The notes under the pieces were generated by a model. That model was not told the DNA's origin. It saw nothing but the letters and a program-made list of their open reading frames with translations, and did not search any database. Made by a program: the position numbers and the translations under genes. 64,000 nt of DNA from Pycnococcus provasolii. Taxonomy: Eukaryota > Chlorophyta > Pseudoscourfieldiophyceae > Pseudoscourfieldiales > Pycnococcaceae. The stretch spans positions 558,001-622,000 of the forward strand of contig OW568866.1 in the NCBI GenBank assembly GCA_938743325.2, given 5' to 3'. Below, one piece after another: positions 27,881 to 38,090 of the stretch; the first letter of the stretch is position 1; every line of letters starts with the position of its first letter.

Positions 27881-28742
27881 ATACCGTGAGAGAAGTGAGA
27901 GTGAGTAAACGTGTAACCCAACAGAGGTTAAGGTAAGTTGCTGCAACGTTGCCAGTCACACCGCAGCTGCTTGAATCGGCGTTGAGGAGCGCACGGAGCG
28001 AGAGTAATCGAAGTACAAGTAGAGAGGAGCTGAGGATCAGCCCTCGTGGGGCGTGACACTTGCCTTTCCTACCCCGTCAATAGCCCCCACCCCGCTATTT
28101 AAGGTAACAACGCATCGTGTCTCTATTCCCCATTAGATGGCCTATGGGTGGGGTCATTTCCCTTAAAGTGGTGACCCTCGACTTGCCTGAAACTGTGGAC
28201 CTGTTTTCCCGTTTTAGGAAAACGACCCCGCCAAGCCCAACGGGGTCGAATCCCCAAAATAGCGGGGTTTAGTGAATTATTCCACGCGCGCCACCGCCAC
28301 CGGAGACGACGCCATGGCGCCGGCATGGCAAGCTCTTCTCTTCTTGGTCGGGACAAACGGTCGAGACACGGGGAATCAAACTTTGGTCTCGGGGGTGGTG
28401 AGATTTCTGATGACCCTTTTCAACGGGGGATTATTATGAAAAGACAAAAGAATTAGCTTAAAACCCTAACGTAACCCTAGTTGTCTGCGCAGCCTTATGG
28501 AGACGTCGCCAGGAGACGCGGCTTGGCTCTAGAGTTAGCTCTAGTTTATTCCAGTTCGATAGAACCAAAGATCACTAAATTCTGACCGGTTATCACAAAG
28601 TTATCACTGTTCCCATAGGGAAATTAACTTTTTGCGCCCCCTGTAAACTGTTACCTTACTGTACCTGTTGTCCATGGCGTCACATGCGGTTAACCACTCA
28701 CTGAGCACTCGAAACTGGTCAGTCACTGGTCAGTCACAGTCA
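27881..28742. other. Intergenic region, probably partly transposon-derived
   Basis: About 860 bp without a gene. It contains an inverted pair around CCCCGCTATT (28092-28101) and AATAGCGGGG (28257-28266), and CCCTAACGTAACCCTA near 28464. Likely non-coding remains of the adjacent fossil plus the 3' flank of the solute-binding gene. Confidence 0.4.
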
Positions 28743-29939
28743 TCACAGTCCTCCCTCTCCATGGAAGGCCTTGTTCGTGCTCACGCTATCGAGAAGAGGC
28801 ATGAAGATTGGCGCGCCCTTGCGCTCGCGAACGACGACGAAAGTCAGCAGCACGCCGAGCAGAAGAGCCACGCATGCGACAATCACAAGGCCGACGATGA
28901 TACCACCACCACTCTTGTCGTCGCTGTTACTCGTCTTGCTCTCGTCCACGCTCTTCGCTTCAGCGCCTTGCTGCGGGAACAGAATGACACGCGGCGAGAC
29001 GACTCCCGTGGGGATGGCCATCAGCAGGTCGGTGACGTCGGCACCCGGGTTGAACTCGCTCACGTACACGGCGAGGTCGAGGTTATCAATCACGCGCTGG
29101 TTCAGAGCCGAGCTATCCGGGTTGTTGTTGGGGATGTACGGCACGGCGGAGGACGGCAGCTTGTCGGACATGGAGTCGTAGTTTCCCTGTCCGATGAACC
29201 CGACGGTGTGCAGTGGTCCGGCGACGAGCTTCTCGTACAGGTCGTCGAACGTGTTCATGTTCTTGTCCTTGCGTACGTAGAACGCGCCTTCGGTGGCTGC
29301 GGTGATGCACGAGTAGTCGAGCGCCTCGATGCGCGGCTTGTTGTTGACGAAGCCGGAGATGTAGTAGTACGGCTCAGACATGTCGACGACGCCCGCCTGC
29401 ACCTTGTCGACGACGACGCCAGACGTCTGGTAGTAGATGCGCACGACTCTGATGTTCTTCTTGTACGCCTTGGAGATTTTGTCGACGATGGCTTCGAGGT
29501 ACTTGGGCCAGAATCCCGTCGGCGCGTCCGGGTTCGTCCTGTAGTCCGCCGCGCCTGGCGCGGACCACTTGACTCCCGCGACGACAAGTTTTCCTGTGGT
29601 GAGAACGCGTTTGAGCGAACCCGTCGCTGTTTTTTCAGGTGGGTAGAGCCACATGTTTTTGTCTGGCGTGCACGTCACGACTTCGAGCGCGTGTTTGTAT
29701 CCGGTTGTGTTCCTGAGGTCGTGGAACCATCCTTTGGTACCCATGAGTTCTGCGATGGCGGCGTCGACGGCTTGGGAGAGTTCTCCTGACGTAGTTATCC
29801 CCGCATCGTACTCCCCTCCTGCGCCGTCACGCACGTCGTACGTCGTCGTTGTCTCTTCTGCTGCTGCTGCTGTTGCCAACACACAGAAGGAAGACATCAT
29901 CAAAAAGGTAAGAACACACATCAAAAAGGACATCATCAT
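28743..29939 (-). CDS. Type I membrane protein with solute-binding (family 3-like) ectodomain
   Basis: 398 aa from the ATG at 29939. Signal peptide MMMSFLMCVLTFLMMSSF...ATA. An ectodomain of ~290 residues reads like a periplasmic solute-binding protein family 3 / glutamate-receptor-type ligand-binding fold: LVVAGVKWSAPGA, TGFWPKYLEAIVDKI, IRVVRIYYQTSGVVVDKVQAGVVDMSEPYYYISGF, AFYVRKDKNMNTFDDLYEKL, LHTVGFIGQGNYDSM, AVYVSEFN. A single TM segment follows (IIVGLVIVACVALLLGVLLTFVVV) with a basic stop-transfer (RERKG) and a ~20-residue cytosolic tail. In bacteria such domains bind amino acids or polar solutes; here it would face outside or a lumen. No channel or kinase part is present. It sits between two retroelement fossils. 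Ligand unknown. A 373-codon plus frame across it is a shadow. Confidence 0.8.
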   Translation of the reverse strand: MMMSFLMCVLTFLMMSSFCVLATAAAAEETTTTYDVRDGAGGEYDAGITTSGELSQAVDAAIAELMGTKGWFHDLRNTTGYKHALEVVTCTPDKNMWLYPPEKTATGSLKRVLTTGKLVVAGVKWSAPGAADYRTNPDAPTGFWPKYLEAIVDKISKAYKKNIRVVRIYYQTSGVVVDKVQAGVVDMSEPYYYISGFVNNKPRIEALDYSCITAATEGAFYVRKDKNMNTFDDLYEKLVAGPLHTVGFIGQGNYDSMSDKLPSSAVPYIPNNNPDSSALNQRVIDNLDLAVYVSEFNPGADVTDLLMAIPTGVVSPRVILFPQQGAEAKSVDESKTSNSDDKSGGGIIVGLVIVACVALLLGVLLTFVVVRERKGAPIFMPLLDSVSTNKAFHGEGGL

Positions 29940-30405
29940 GGTATGGTTCACGACAATAATGACGACGACGAGCTTGAACACTGAACAGTGAACAGTGAAC
30001 AACAAAAATGACAAGCCGTGTGTGGCGGCTGGGGATATTATCCTCAAAGACCTCAAAAGCAAGAAAGCAAAGCAAGAGAAAACTCTATTTGGTACCAACT
30101 CTACGGGTACCAGGTATTAATCCCTCCTCCCAAAAGAGCAAGAGCAAGTCGACGGAGATAGGTACTCGATGATCAGGCGAACGATGACGTTGCCGATGAT
30201 CAATACCACAGCAGAGCGATGTGAGCGTGAATTCCCCCCCCCGCGCTGCGCGGGCCCTAGCCACGCCCGGTCACTTGGGGAAGGGGCAGCCCTTAAAGCA
30301 ACATCGCCTTAGGCGCAGGTTACAACATTTAAGGACTGTTGCCGCGACCGACCACTGAGGCAGTGGCGGCGGGTTCACCGTTCCCTCCGACAGACACTCG
30401 AGGCC
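29940..30405. other. Promoter side of the solute-binding gene, no other gene seen
   Basis: Left part is the 5' flank of the minus-strand gene starting at 29939. 30230-30330 is G/C-rich (a C run followed by GCGCTGCGCGGGCCC) and probably belongs to the neighbouring fossil. Confidence 0.4.
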
Positions 30406-30990
30406 TTAGTGGCGAGGAGCGGCTCCCAGAGGGTGGTGAAGGGGAAGGTGGGTGGGAAAAACAAAATCGCGTTGGGTGCTGCGGGACAGCAGCTCGTTCA
30501 GATCCTCCTTTGGCCAGCTAGCAAAGCATTCTGGGAACGGCATGCGCGACGGAGGGTCGGCAAGGTTCGACTTGGATGCGACGTACTCAATCCACGGTGC
30601 TGTCGCCATGGAAGCCGCCGTCTCCCAGAAGGTGTGCATCATTTGCACTAGTTGTCGTTGATCAGAGTACCCGGAAATCAAATTCGAGGCGACGTGTGTG
30701 TTGTCAATGAACAGGACTGTGGACCTGCCCGACAGCTCCTGGGCGAAGGTTGCAACGTACGTGGGGGGAGAGTCCAAGAATGGTGACCCGCCGCCTGCTT
30801 CACTTCGGGGCTGGGAATTCCCCGGCTCCGCCGGGGAGATTCTTTCCTGTTCTTGGCGCCAACCTTGGGAACCGACCTCACTGGTGCAAATCTCTGGCAG
30901 GGAGAAAACGGAAACCAACTGTGGGGCCGGACGGATTTTGGCGGCGGCGCCGCGGCGGACCTTCCTTCTATCCGGGTGTTTACTCGCCTG
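30406..30990 (-). mobile_element. Fossil fragment of a retroelement reverse transcriptase (RNase H end), DIRS/YR-like
   Basis: The minus strand reads VLFIDNTHVASNLISGYSDQ...HTFWETAASMATAPWIEYVASKSNLADPPSR, the typical end of the RNase H-like part of DIRS/Pat and related retroelement polymerases (WI-S-NPADxxSR). Only this C-terminal portion is present; the polymerase, recombinase and terminal repeats are missing or unrecognisable. Broken, with several breaks inferred. Opposite in strand to the other fossil, 2.5 kb away. Confidence 0.6.
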
Positions 30991-31653
30991 TCCTCGTCCT
31001 GTCGTGGTTGTGTGGGGACGCCATATCCATAGTCTATGGGGTCCATTCAGACTTGCACCTCTAATCCATCTTATGTAGTTATGGCGTCAGTCAGTAGGCA
31101 ATTAATTCTAAGTAGTTTGAGTTTGTGAATGACAATATAGTGACGAATATAGTGAATATGAGTCTTCTGAGTGTTCTGGGTAGACTCTCATACTGCATTC
31201 GTTTTTCGGCATTAAGGCTTCGTCTTCGGTATAGTGCACTCAAGGAGTGGTGGTGGTGACGTCTCATGGACGGTTGGTGAGGTGCGTACCACATGATGTG
31301 CTTCACATGTCTTGTGGTGATGGTGAGGTTAGCTATGCATAATAAGGAAGGACGCGCACGATTACTTCAGTCTTCCCGCCTTGCGCTCATTTATTAGTAG
31401 TAGCTCTAAGGCGGAGTGTGCACGTCCGACAATAATCCAAGGGGCGCTACTACCGCTTCTGATCTGACTTTGTTTTCAATCCAGTGGTTGGACGCGGCAT
31501 TTCAGTCTCTTACACTATTCCACAACAACCCAACACAAAACAGCAATAATACACTCTCACAAGTCACAGGTGGCTGATGTTCTAGTCTCATGTTCTAGTA
31601 TTTCTTGTAAAAAATGAACTGTATATATGATTTACAAGCCAAGCGGTCTTACT
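30991..31653. other. Intergenic region, no gene seen
   Basis: About 660 bp of lower G/C. It could contain a remnant end of the fossil element and the 3' flank of the aspartic protease gene. No RNA gene, tandem repeat or coding frame recognised. Confidence 0.4.
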
Positions 31654-33291
31654 CTACACATCAGCCCGACGGGTCAGCAAGATCGTGTCGTTCGAAAAAT
31701 TCACCGCGACTTGTTCCAAGTCCTTCATGAACGCAAGTCCTAGGAACATCACGTCGTACCTACCCGACTCCCACCACGGAACGTCGATTGGCGAGGAAAT
31801 CAATAGACAGTCTGGAAGCCGGCAGCGGCGAATGTCGCTCTCAAGCGTCAAGATGGTCTTGTCTGAATCGTTCGGCGCCGGCGCTGGAACAGCCGATTCG
31901 GTGGATGATCGCCCGTTCATCTCCGCGGCGGCGGCAAGCGCAGCAAGCTCACGCTGACGCGCGGCGCGTTTATCCTCGTGAATGGAAGCGAGCTGATCAT
32001 AAGTTGCAGGCTCCGCATCCATCGCCACATTGTCGTCGTCCGACATGGTCGCGACGTCGCTGCCACCATTCGCCTCGAGCACACCCGCCTTGCCGGCGAG
32101 AACTTCTACATTTGCACTGACAAATCCCTTGTCGAAACCAGCTTCCTCGTAGAGACCACGTGATACCAAGATGCCAGTCGTTCCCGTGTCAAGGATGGCG
32201 AAGATCGGCCTGGATTCGACATTTACCTCTCTGCCGTTCACGGTTAGCCGATGCACGAGGAACGCGTGATGCCGGACAGGAGCTCCCAGCGGACGAAGGT
32301 CGACGAGCGGCAAGGAGAACGTTCTTTCTCGCCAGCCGCGCTGATTGAGAATGTATGATGCCAGCGCGTTTGATCCTCGAAAGAGACGAAGGTAACTCTC
32401 TCCACTTCGAGGGCTTCGCGCGAGATTCACTGCGAATGCATCTACACCAGCCTGCTCCAGAAGCGTCGGACGTATGTCATCGCACCTGTCTTTGACGAGC
32501 CCGAAGAGAGGCGTAGCGCCTCCACTGTAGTTGCCCGCCATGACGTGCGAGCTCGCCGCGAAGATGAATTTGGTGTACGTCCACCCTGGCTCTGAGTCGA
32601 AACCGCGAGGTGCGCCAAATGACTGTTTTATTTAGGGTGTTACGTTGTTAGTGCATGGTTGGTTATACGCCACCGGATGATTTAGAAGAAGACTTACGAC
32701 TGCGCCTAACAACCAGTCCGTCACTTCGTCGCGCTGCAGGCCATATTGCTCATACGTTGACTCCAAGCCACTATTAACCCCTTCACCTGAGAAGCAGCCG
32801 AAAGCCTCGCAGTTTCTCTGACCTTCGCGTAACACAGTCAAGAAAGGAGAACCTGTGTCTAAAGCTGCTGTGAACGGTTCGAACGGTTCATCTCGGGAAG
32901 GTTGCAGCCAAAAGTTCACCAGGTACGACGACCCATCCCAAGTAAGGGGCAGCTCGACGCACTCCACAAGCTGCCCAACCGAAATCGTCGTCGTCGTCGT
33001 CGCACCGCTTGCTGCGCCACCACCACCACCACCGAGTGTCCACGTCGCCGCCGAGGCTGTGAGCGCGGTCATGCACGCGCGTCGCGACGTCGCCAGACGC
33101 AACATCGGCTGCACTTGCGCCTCTTCTCCAGACGTGGCGTTCGCGACCTGCCGACTGTCGTCTTTGAGGCTGCTGGGAAGCTTAAGTTGGCGGTGGAAGC
33201 CATGTCGTCCAAGAACACGAGACGGACGAGCTTCCGAGAGCCCGCCACGTCGAAGGAGCCGACCTCGAGGTGACGCAAGACCGTCGAGCAT
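31654..33291 (-). CDS. Pepsin-family (A1) aspartic protease, two exons
   Basis: Exon 1 33291-32698, exon 2 32622-31654, joined across a 75-bp GT-AG intron (GTAAGT donor, CTAAC 24 nt before the acceptor) that leaves the frame intact: 520 aa. Two catalytic aspartates in the pepsin pattern: ALDTGSPFLTV (D145) and AILDTGTTGILVS (D343), each opening one lobe. Between them lie a flap-side region (STYEQYGLQRDEVTDWLLGAV...) and LVHRLTVNG, as in pepsin-like enzymes. The N-terminal ~90 residues are basic and may be a targeting presequence with a hydrophobic stretch (ACMTALTASAATWTLGG). A ~95-residue charged, Ala-rich insert in the second lobe (~360-450) is unusual. Likely a secretory or plastid protease; location uncertain. 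Confidence 0.85.
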
Positions 33292-33533
33292 CGGGATCGC
33301 GCCACGTAATTGCAGATTTCTGTCCGAAGATAGACAATGAAAATGGATGGCCCAAAGCAATCCATGCTGGATCCCCGATATGGAAAATCTAGAGAATCGA
33401 AAACCCCAAACACCTCCGCTAACTTTAACAAAATGGTGGTATCATAGTACACAGGTTACACATATACCTACATACCGTACCAACATGTTGGTATGGTAGT
33501 AGTTGTACAGTACATATACGATCATATTTTAAG

Positions 33534-36041
33534 TTAGTCGCCACTTAGAGCCTCGGCCACGGCGTCATCTAAACCAGCCTTGGCGAAGTAGCTCTTTGAG
33601 CCGCTCGACTTGTCAGCGCGGTGCGCCTTGTCCAGTGCCGCGCCGCGGAGAGCTGCGGCCACCGCAAGGGCAGCAGGATCCATCGCGTCGCGCGCAGCCG
33701 CAATGCCGATAGGATCCGCCGCACCGCCGCGCCGGCCTACCGTGCGCTTGATCCTCTGTTGGTACGCCAGCGTCGTCTGCGCAATCGCCCCCGAACGTGC
33801 CTTGTTCGCGACGAGTGCGAGCTGCATCGCATCCATCTTCGCCTCCTCCTCCTTCTTCCTCGCCTTCCTCCTCGCCTCCACCTCCGCATCTTTCTTCGCC
33901 GCTTCACGCTCCGCGTCGATGCGATCAGCCTCAGCCTCCTGAACGCAATTCTCGTAGGCTGGGGTCGTGTCAAGCAAGGCTCCGCTCTCGTCCGTGGCGT
34001 TCGCCGGCAGAAAAATTTGAGCACACTGCATGAGTCGCTTCTCGTGGTATGCCTTACGCGTCTGCGCAGCCGATTCCGTCTGCTTCGCGCGACGGGCATT
34101 CGAGCGCATCTCCGCCTTTGCGCGAACATTTGCCTCCTTTTCGAGCTCTTCAGACTTAGCGTGTACCGCCGCGGCGGCGGCGTTTGCACCCGGAAGGGGC
34201 GGGGCGGGAGCGTCAGGCGCCTCCTCCTCGCCGCTGACACTCCGCTGCTCCTGCTGCTTGGCCTTCTCTCCGTCCACCTTCGCAACAAGTGAGTCGTAGT
34301 AAGAGCGGCGCTGCTCGGGTGTCAAGTACGGCAAGTCATTGACACTCAGAAGCTGAGCCTTTATTCCAGGAGGGAGATGCAGCTCCTCGCCATTGGCAAG
34401 CTCCGTGCGACGAATCGACGCCATGCGGTGCTTCCATTCTTCCATATTGGACCGTATGCAATCTCGAAATACGCGTTCAGGATCCATGGTCAGCGACAAA
34501 GTTGTTGTGATTTTAACCTTTGGGGTTTTCGTTGCCACGGAGCTGCTGTTGCTGCTTGCCATCGTCGCATTCAACTTGGACGCGTTATCATCTGGCTCTT
34601 CGCCTCTCTGCATTGCGCCAGCATCCTGCAGACCATCCTCCGTCTGGGCTGACCCGTCGTTCTCGTCCTGCATTGCGCCAGCAGCATCCTGCAGACCATC
34701 CTCCGTCTGGGCTGACCCGTCGTTGTCGTCATTTACCACGTCCTCTCCTTCGAGGAGATGCCGGCGTTGCTCGTCGCCGTAGCCTCCATCATTCTCGTTG
34801 TCCGCTTGGATTTCAATTTCCCCCACCTCCTCCGCCTCTTCCAATTCCGAATTTTTATGGACAGCCTCGTCATTGGGCGACACGCCACCACCCATCGCAT
34901 CGTACGTGGCACGCCACTGGAAAGCGCGATTTCCCCAGTTGGATGTTGCCAGCCCGATGAATTCACGTTTTGGCACACGCTCTATGCGCTCCATCTCCCA
35001 CAAATCCTTGAAAACGATTTCGCGCTCTTCCGCCTCCAGGCGATTTGTTTCCGCATCCGCCTTCGCCTTCTCCTCGGCGACGCTCATCGTTGTCATATTG
35101 CTTTCAGCACTCGCCTTAACTTCGAGTTTTTCCACCACTCGCTGCTGCTTCGCAAATCGCTGTTCCATCTTAAAGCTGTTCGCCTTCTGCCGACAATTCA
35201 ATCGCGCAATCTTGCGAGCCTCTTCCTCCGTCCTGGCAATCTTCGGCTCCTTTCCCTTTGGGGATCCGAGTCGCGGTGGCGACTTGTGCGACGACGGCAA
35301 CGTTGTCGTCGAGACGGTCCGCTCGGCTTGCGGCGCGGCTTTGGGCGCGGCTTTGTTTCGGTGAGAGTCGCCGTTGCTATGAGAGGCTCCAGTCTCCTCG
35401 TGCTGCTGTTGCTGCAGCCTAGCGGCCTCGACCTCGAGCTTCAGTTCTTCGAGCGTACCAAGGGTGACCCAGTCGAAGTTCCAGGCAGCGAGAGCGTCGC
35501 GCGCGCGTTTGCGCGTGTGCGAGCTGACGGCTGTGTTTTTTGCGAGGGCCCTCAACGTGCCACGCTCCCACGGTCGTGCGGCATATCGCGAGACGCCTGA
35601 GCCGCCACCTCCTTTGCCACAAAGGCACACGACGTCAACGGGCGCGTTCGACGGGCAGCACCTTGCATAACCGTGTCCGTTGGGTATGATGTCGAAGTTG
35701 TCGAGCGGGTTGTCCGGATCGATCGCGACGATGCCAGTTGGCGTGTTCTTGCCAACTTTTGTTTTCTTCGCCTTGGCTACACCAGCGCTTGTGTGCGCGG
35801 TCGAAGGTGTTGGCCAAGGCGCTGTGAAAGGGATTGGCGTCGTACGTATGCCAGGCAGTGGCGTGCTGAAGACAGCCAGCGCGGCAACAAGCCAGAGCAT
35901 CGTTCGGATCATAGCAAACGACGGCGAAGAACACGTCGACATCGCGTTGGTGGGCAGTGTCGCTGCGCCGCGTCGTCGCACGGCTGAGCTTCGCGAAGCG
36001 GCCGGCGGCCGCGGCCGCGTCGCGGAGAAGAGCGCGGGCAT
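33534..36041 (-). CDS. Large charged protein with signal-anchor, unknown
   Basis: 835 aa from the ATG at 36041; ATGs at 35942 and 35912 are alternatives, the last giving MIRTMLWLVAALAVFS, a good signal peptide or anchor. A short Cys motif follows (YARCCPSNAPVDVVCLCGKGG). Most of the rest is E/K/R/A-rich with long predicted helices (~240-320 and ~590-770), a Gln run and an acidic region. Near 465-505 is a two-copy repeat NDGSAQTEDGLQDA, from a ~63-bp DNA duplication at 34597-34728. A short globular-looking part carries ERVFRDCIRSNMEEWKHRMASIRRTELANGEE. I do not recognise a family. The convergent neighbour organisation and signal suggest a secreted or lumenal protein. Confidence 0.65.
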   Translation of the reverse strand: MPALFSATRPRPPAASRSSAVRRRGAATLPTNAMSTCSSPSFAMIRTMLWLVAALAVFSTPLPGIRTTPIPFTAPWPTPSTAHTSAGVAKAKKTKVGKNTPTGIVAIDPDNPLDNFDIIPNGHGYARCCPSNAPVDVVCLCGKGGGGSGVSRYAARPWERGTLRALAKNTAVSSHTRKRARDALAAWNFDWVTLGTLEELKLEVEAARLQQQQHEETGASHSNGDSHRNKAAPKAAPQAERTVSTTTLPSSHKSPPRLGSPKGKEPKIARTEEEARKIARLNCRQKANSFKMEQRFAKQQRVVEKLEVKASAESNMTTMSVAEEKAKADAETNRLEAEEREIVFKDLWEMERIERVPKREFIGLATSNWGNRAFQWRATYDAMGGGVSPNDEAVHKNSELEEAEEVGEIEIQADNENDGGYGDEQRRHLLEGEDVVNDDNDGSAQTEDGLQDAAGAMQDENDGSAQTEDGLQDAGAMQRGEEPDDNASKLNATMASSNSSSVATKTPKVKITTTLSLTMDPERVFRDCIRSNMEEWKHRMASIRRTELANGEELHLPPGIKAQLLSVNDLPYLTPEQRRSYYDSLVAKVDGEKAKQQEQRSVSGEEEAPDAPAPPLPGANAAAAAVHAKSEELEKEANVRAKAEMRSNARRAKQTESAAQTRKAYHEKRLMQCAQIFLPANATDESGALLDTTPAYENCVQEAEADRIDAEREAAKKDAEVEARRKARKKEEEAKMDAMQLALVANKARSGAIAQTTLAYQQRIKRTVGRRGGAADPIGIAAARDAMDPAALAVAAALRGAALDKAHRADKSSGSKSYFAKAGLDDAVAEALSGD
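34597..34728. repeat. ~63-bp in-frame tandem duplication
   Basis: Two copies of a unit containing CATCCTGCAGACCATCCTCC, differing by a few bases and a 3-bp insertion. It gives the repeated DGSAQTEDGLQDA motif in the overlapping minus-strand gene. Confidence 0.85.
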
Positions 36042-36546
36042 GTTGCGCTTGTTTTTTGCGATGCGATGGGCCGCGCGAGGGAGGCTCTCTTGCAGGGTGC
36101 TCCAGTGGTTCGTGCTGGTACGCACGGCAACGGGCGTGGAAGTCTGGGCGAAAAGCGGGAGATGCGATGCGAAGACAGGGCAGAGTATGTACTATCGTAG
36201 TGACGGTGACGCGTTCAACGATGTGGTCCTCGCATAACCATGATGGTAAAACTTATAATTTTACCTGCCCATCAGACAGGTCCATCGGACCATGGTAGGA
36301 AGCTGTGTATTTGGTAGTGGGAGGAAATATCGAATTTCGGAGGTTTGCGTGGACGGACGATGTGCTGCGGATGTTGTCAGTGTGCCGCCATGTATGATAG
36401 TACTACAAACGCGCTGCTGAGTGGGCTGAAAGGTGAATGCGAGTGGTGGGAGTGGAAGTCCGTTGGACAAAAAAGTAAAGTACGTTCAACTACTGAATGA
36501 GCGATCCAAACATATCCTACGTATGTTGGTAGTTCGCAAAACCAAT
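36042..36546. promoter_or_regulatory. Intergenic region: promoter of 835-aa gene and 3' flank of RLP24
   Basis: Contains ACTATCGTAG (36191-36200) ~150 bp upstream of the 36041 start, and the third copy of the dispersed 3' element (36383-36501) just 3' of RLP24. Confidence 0.55.
36383..36501 (-). repeat. Dispersed 3' element, copy C
   Basis: Most diverged copy: shares GCCATG, ACAAACGCGC, GGGCTGAAAGGTGAATG, CCGTTGGACAAAAAAGTAAAGT and ACTACTGAATGAG. It lies ~45 bp 3' of the RLP24 stop, in the same orientation relative to that gene as copies A and B have to theirs. It also contains TATGATAGTACT. Confidence 0.6.
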
Positions 36547-37071
36547 TCACTCGTCGTCGTCCATGAGTTCCGGCGCGGCGTTGTCGAGTTCGTCGTCGAC
36601 ACGAAGTCTTGCATTTTCCCTCGCGAGTTCCTCCTCCGTCGCGTTTGCGCGTAAGCGTGCGGGCGCCTTGAGCAGGTGCGCATCCTCGACAAGTTCTCTG
36701 CGCGCCTGTCTGATTTTGTCCGTGCGAGCAGAGGCCATGCGCGCTTCCCAGTGCCTTTCTTCTCTCCGTTGTCGAATTTCGCCGATGCGCTTCATGGATT
36801 TGACGGTAGCTTTCAGAACGTCTCTGTTGTATCTCTCCGGTCTGTTACGACGTCGCTCGAACTCGAACGTCGTATCTTCCGCGAGGTCTTTTCCGTGCGT
36901 GCGACGATACGCCTTCGTCCACTTCACTTTGCGCGGGTTGCGTTTCATCTTGAAGTTCGCATGGCACTTGCTTCGACAGAACTTGAACACCTTCGAGTCG
37001 TTGCGCACGAACGTTATGCCGTGCCCGGGGTAGCACGTAGACGAGCAGAAGTAACACTTCTCTAAACGCAT
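36547..37071 (-). CDS. RLP24: Ribosome biogenesis protein RLP24
   Basis: 174 aa. N-terminal L24e-type zinc ribbon: CYFC (6-9), [22 protein letters not shown] (second Cys pair ~32 and 36), then [24 protein letters not shown], the family signature. The following ~100 residues form a basic helical extension ending in an acidic tail (LMDDDE), which separates RLP24 from ribosomal L24. RLP24 is a placeholder in pre-60S particles that is exchanged for L24 in the cytoplasm after Drg1/AFG2 acts on its C terminus. Full length, intronless. A 19-base C run (37189-37207) lies 118 bp upstream. Confidence 0.95.
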   Translation of the reverse strand: MRLEKCYFCSSTCYPGHGITFVRNDSKVFKFCRSKCHANFKMKRNPRKVKWTKAYRRTHGKDLAEDTTFEFERRRNRPERYNRDVLKATVKSMKRIGEIRQRREERHWEARMASARTDKIRQARRELVEDAHLLKAPARLRANATEEELARENARLRVDDELDNAAPELMDDDE

Positions 37072-38090
37072 TATTTATCGCTTCTTCTTCTGAGGAATGA
37101 GGATGAAAATGACGGACCCCGGGGTGGCGGCGGCGGAGTTCGGGAAGGGGGAGGGGAGGGGAAAAATTCGCCCGGAACGAACTTCTTTCCCCCCCCCCCC
37201 CCCCCCCTACTCATATCCCAGAAGAGAACACGACGGGTCCCGGTACGGGTTTGGGTTTGGGCTACGGAGGTGGGTTATGGAGGTTACGGTCCTGGGTTAC
37301 GGTCCTCGTTGCGCTCGCTCCCTAGTCTACCTTCCTACCGTGGTACAGTACATAGACTATGTACTGTACAGTACATATCTCGTTGGTTGCTACAGTATGT
37401 ACTGTAAACCTTTACCTCGTTCGTGGTTGCCGTTGCCGCTGATGGTAAACTAACCTTACAACTTACTGTATTGGATTCGTTCCCTTCGTTGCACACCTTC
37501 GTTGCACCTTACATAGTCTAGTCTATCATAGACGTGTTACAGTACCTGGTCAGAGGAATTCGCACGCCCAACATTTAAAGGCTCGTAAAGTACAGTAAGT
37601 ACGTGGTAAATACCTGTGGTAAATCAAGGCGCCCCCCACAGGCACAGGCACACTCCACAGCGCCCCCCCTGTTCTTTTCCCATTGCGATTGAGGTAATTC
37701 ACTACCGGGTAATTCTGATGGATTTTGATTGCAATTCTGGTGGATTGCTCCAGCTACCCGGGTAGCAAATACAGCTACCAAATCACGTTGCGCGATTTTT
37801 CGTACAGACTGCCCGACGTGTTTGCTTTGCTTTGCTTTGCTTTGTCGCCCTCTTGTGGCAGTCTGGGCCACACACAAACCCGTGGGTGGTATCTGACTCT
37901 GGTCTTTAAAGGGGTTCTCGCGGTGGTCTCTCTCCGCTCTTCATAACAGGATTCGTGTTTGGTATCCTCATTGGCCATCAACCAATCAGCAAGAAACACA
38001 CGTCAGTACTGGGTGGTTGGCTTGGTTGTGCTTGCTTGGTTGTACTTTAGTGGTTGTGCTGCGTTGGTGGTTTGGCGGAGTTCATTTGGT
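37072..38090. promoter_or_regulatory. Divergent intergenic region with palindromes
   Basis: About 1 kb. Features: C19 run (37189-37207), repeated GGGTTACGGTCC (37275-37305), a 27-bp inverted repeat (37343-37369), a second TACAGTATGTACTGTA (37390-37405), and (TTTGC)4-5 at 37821-37845. An in-frame extension of the next gene upstream of 38091 exists but has no ATG. No gene recognised. Confidence 0.5.
37343..37369. repeat. 27-bp inverted repeat containing GTACAGTAC
   Basis: Perfect 13-base arms (GTACAGTACATAG) with a single-base spacer. The same GTACAGTAC core occurs at 11194-11207, 33505-33513 and 54721-54729, always in non-coding DNA. Confidence 0.85.

Noticed and set aside
28225-28256. tRNA-like T-arm (GGGGTCGAATCCCC)
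   Set aside because: No acceptor, D or anticodon stems fit around it on either strand.
28668-29789. Long plus-strand frame (373 codons) over the solute-binding gene
   Set aside because: Rich in Val/Asp/Arg repeats typical of the antisense of a G/C-rich gene; no domain, while the minus frame has signal, fold and TM.
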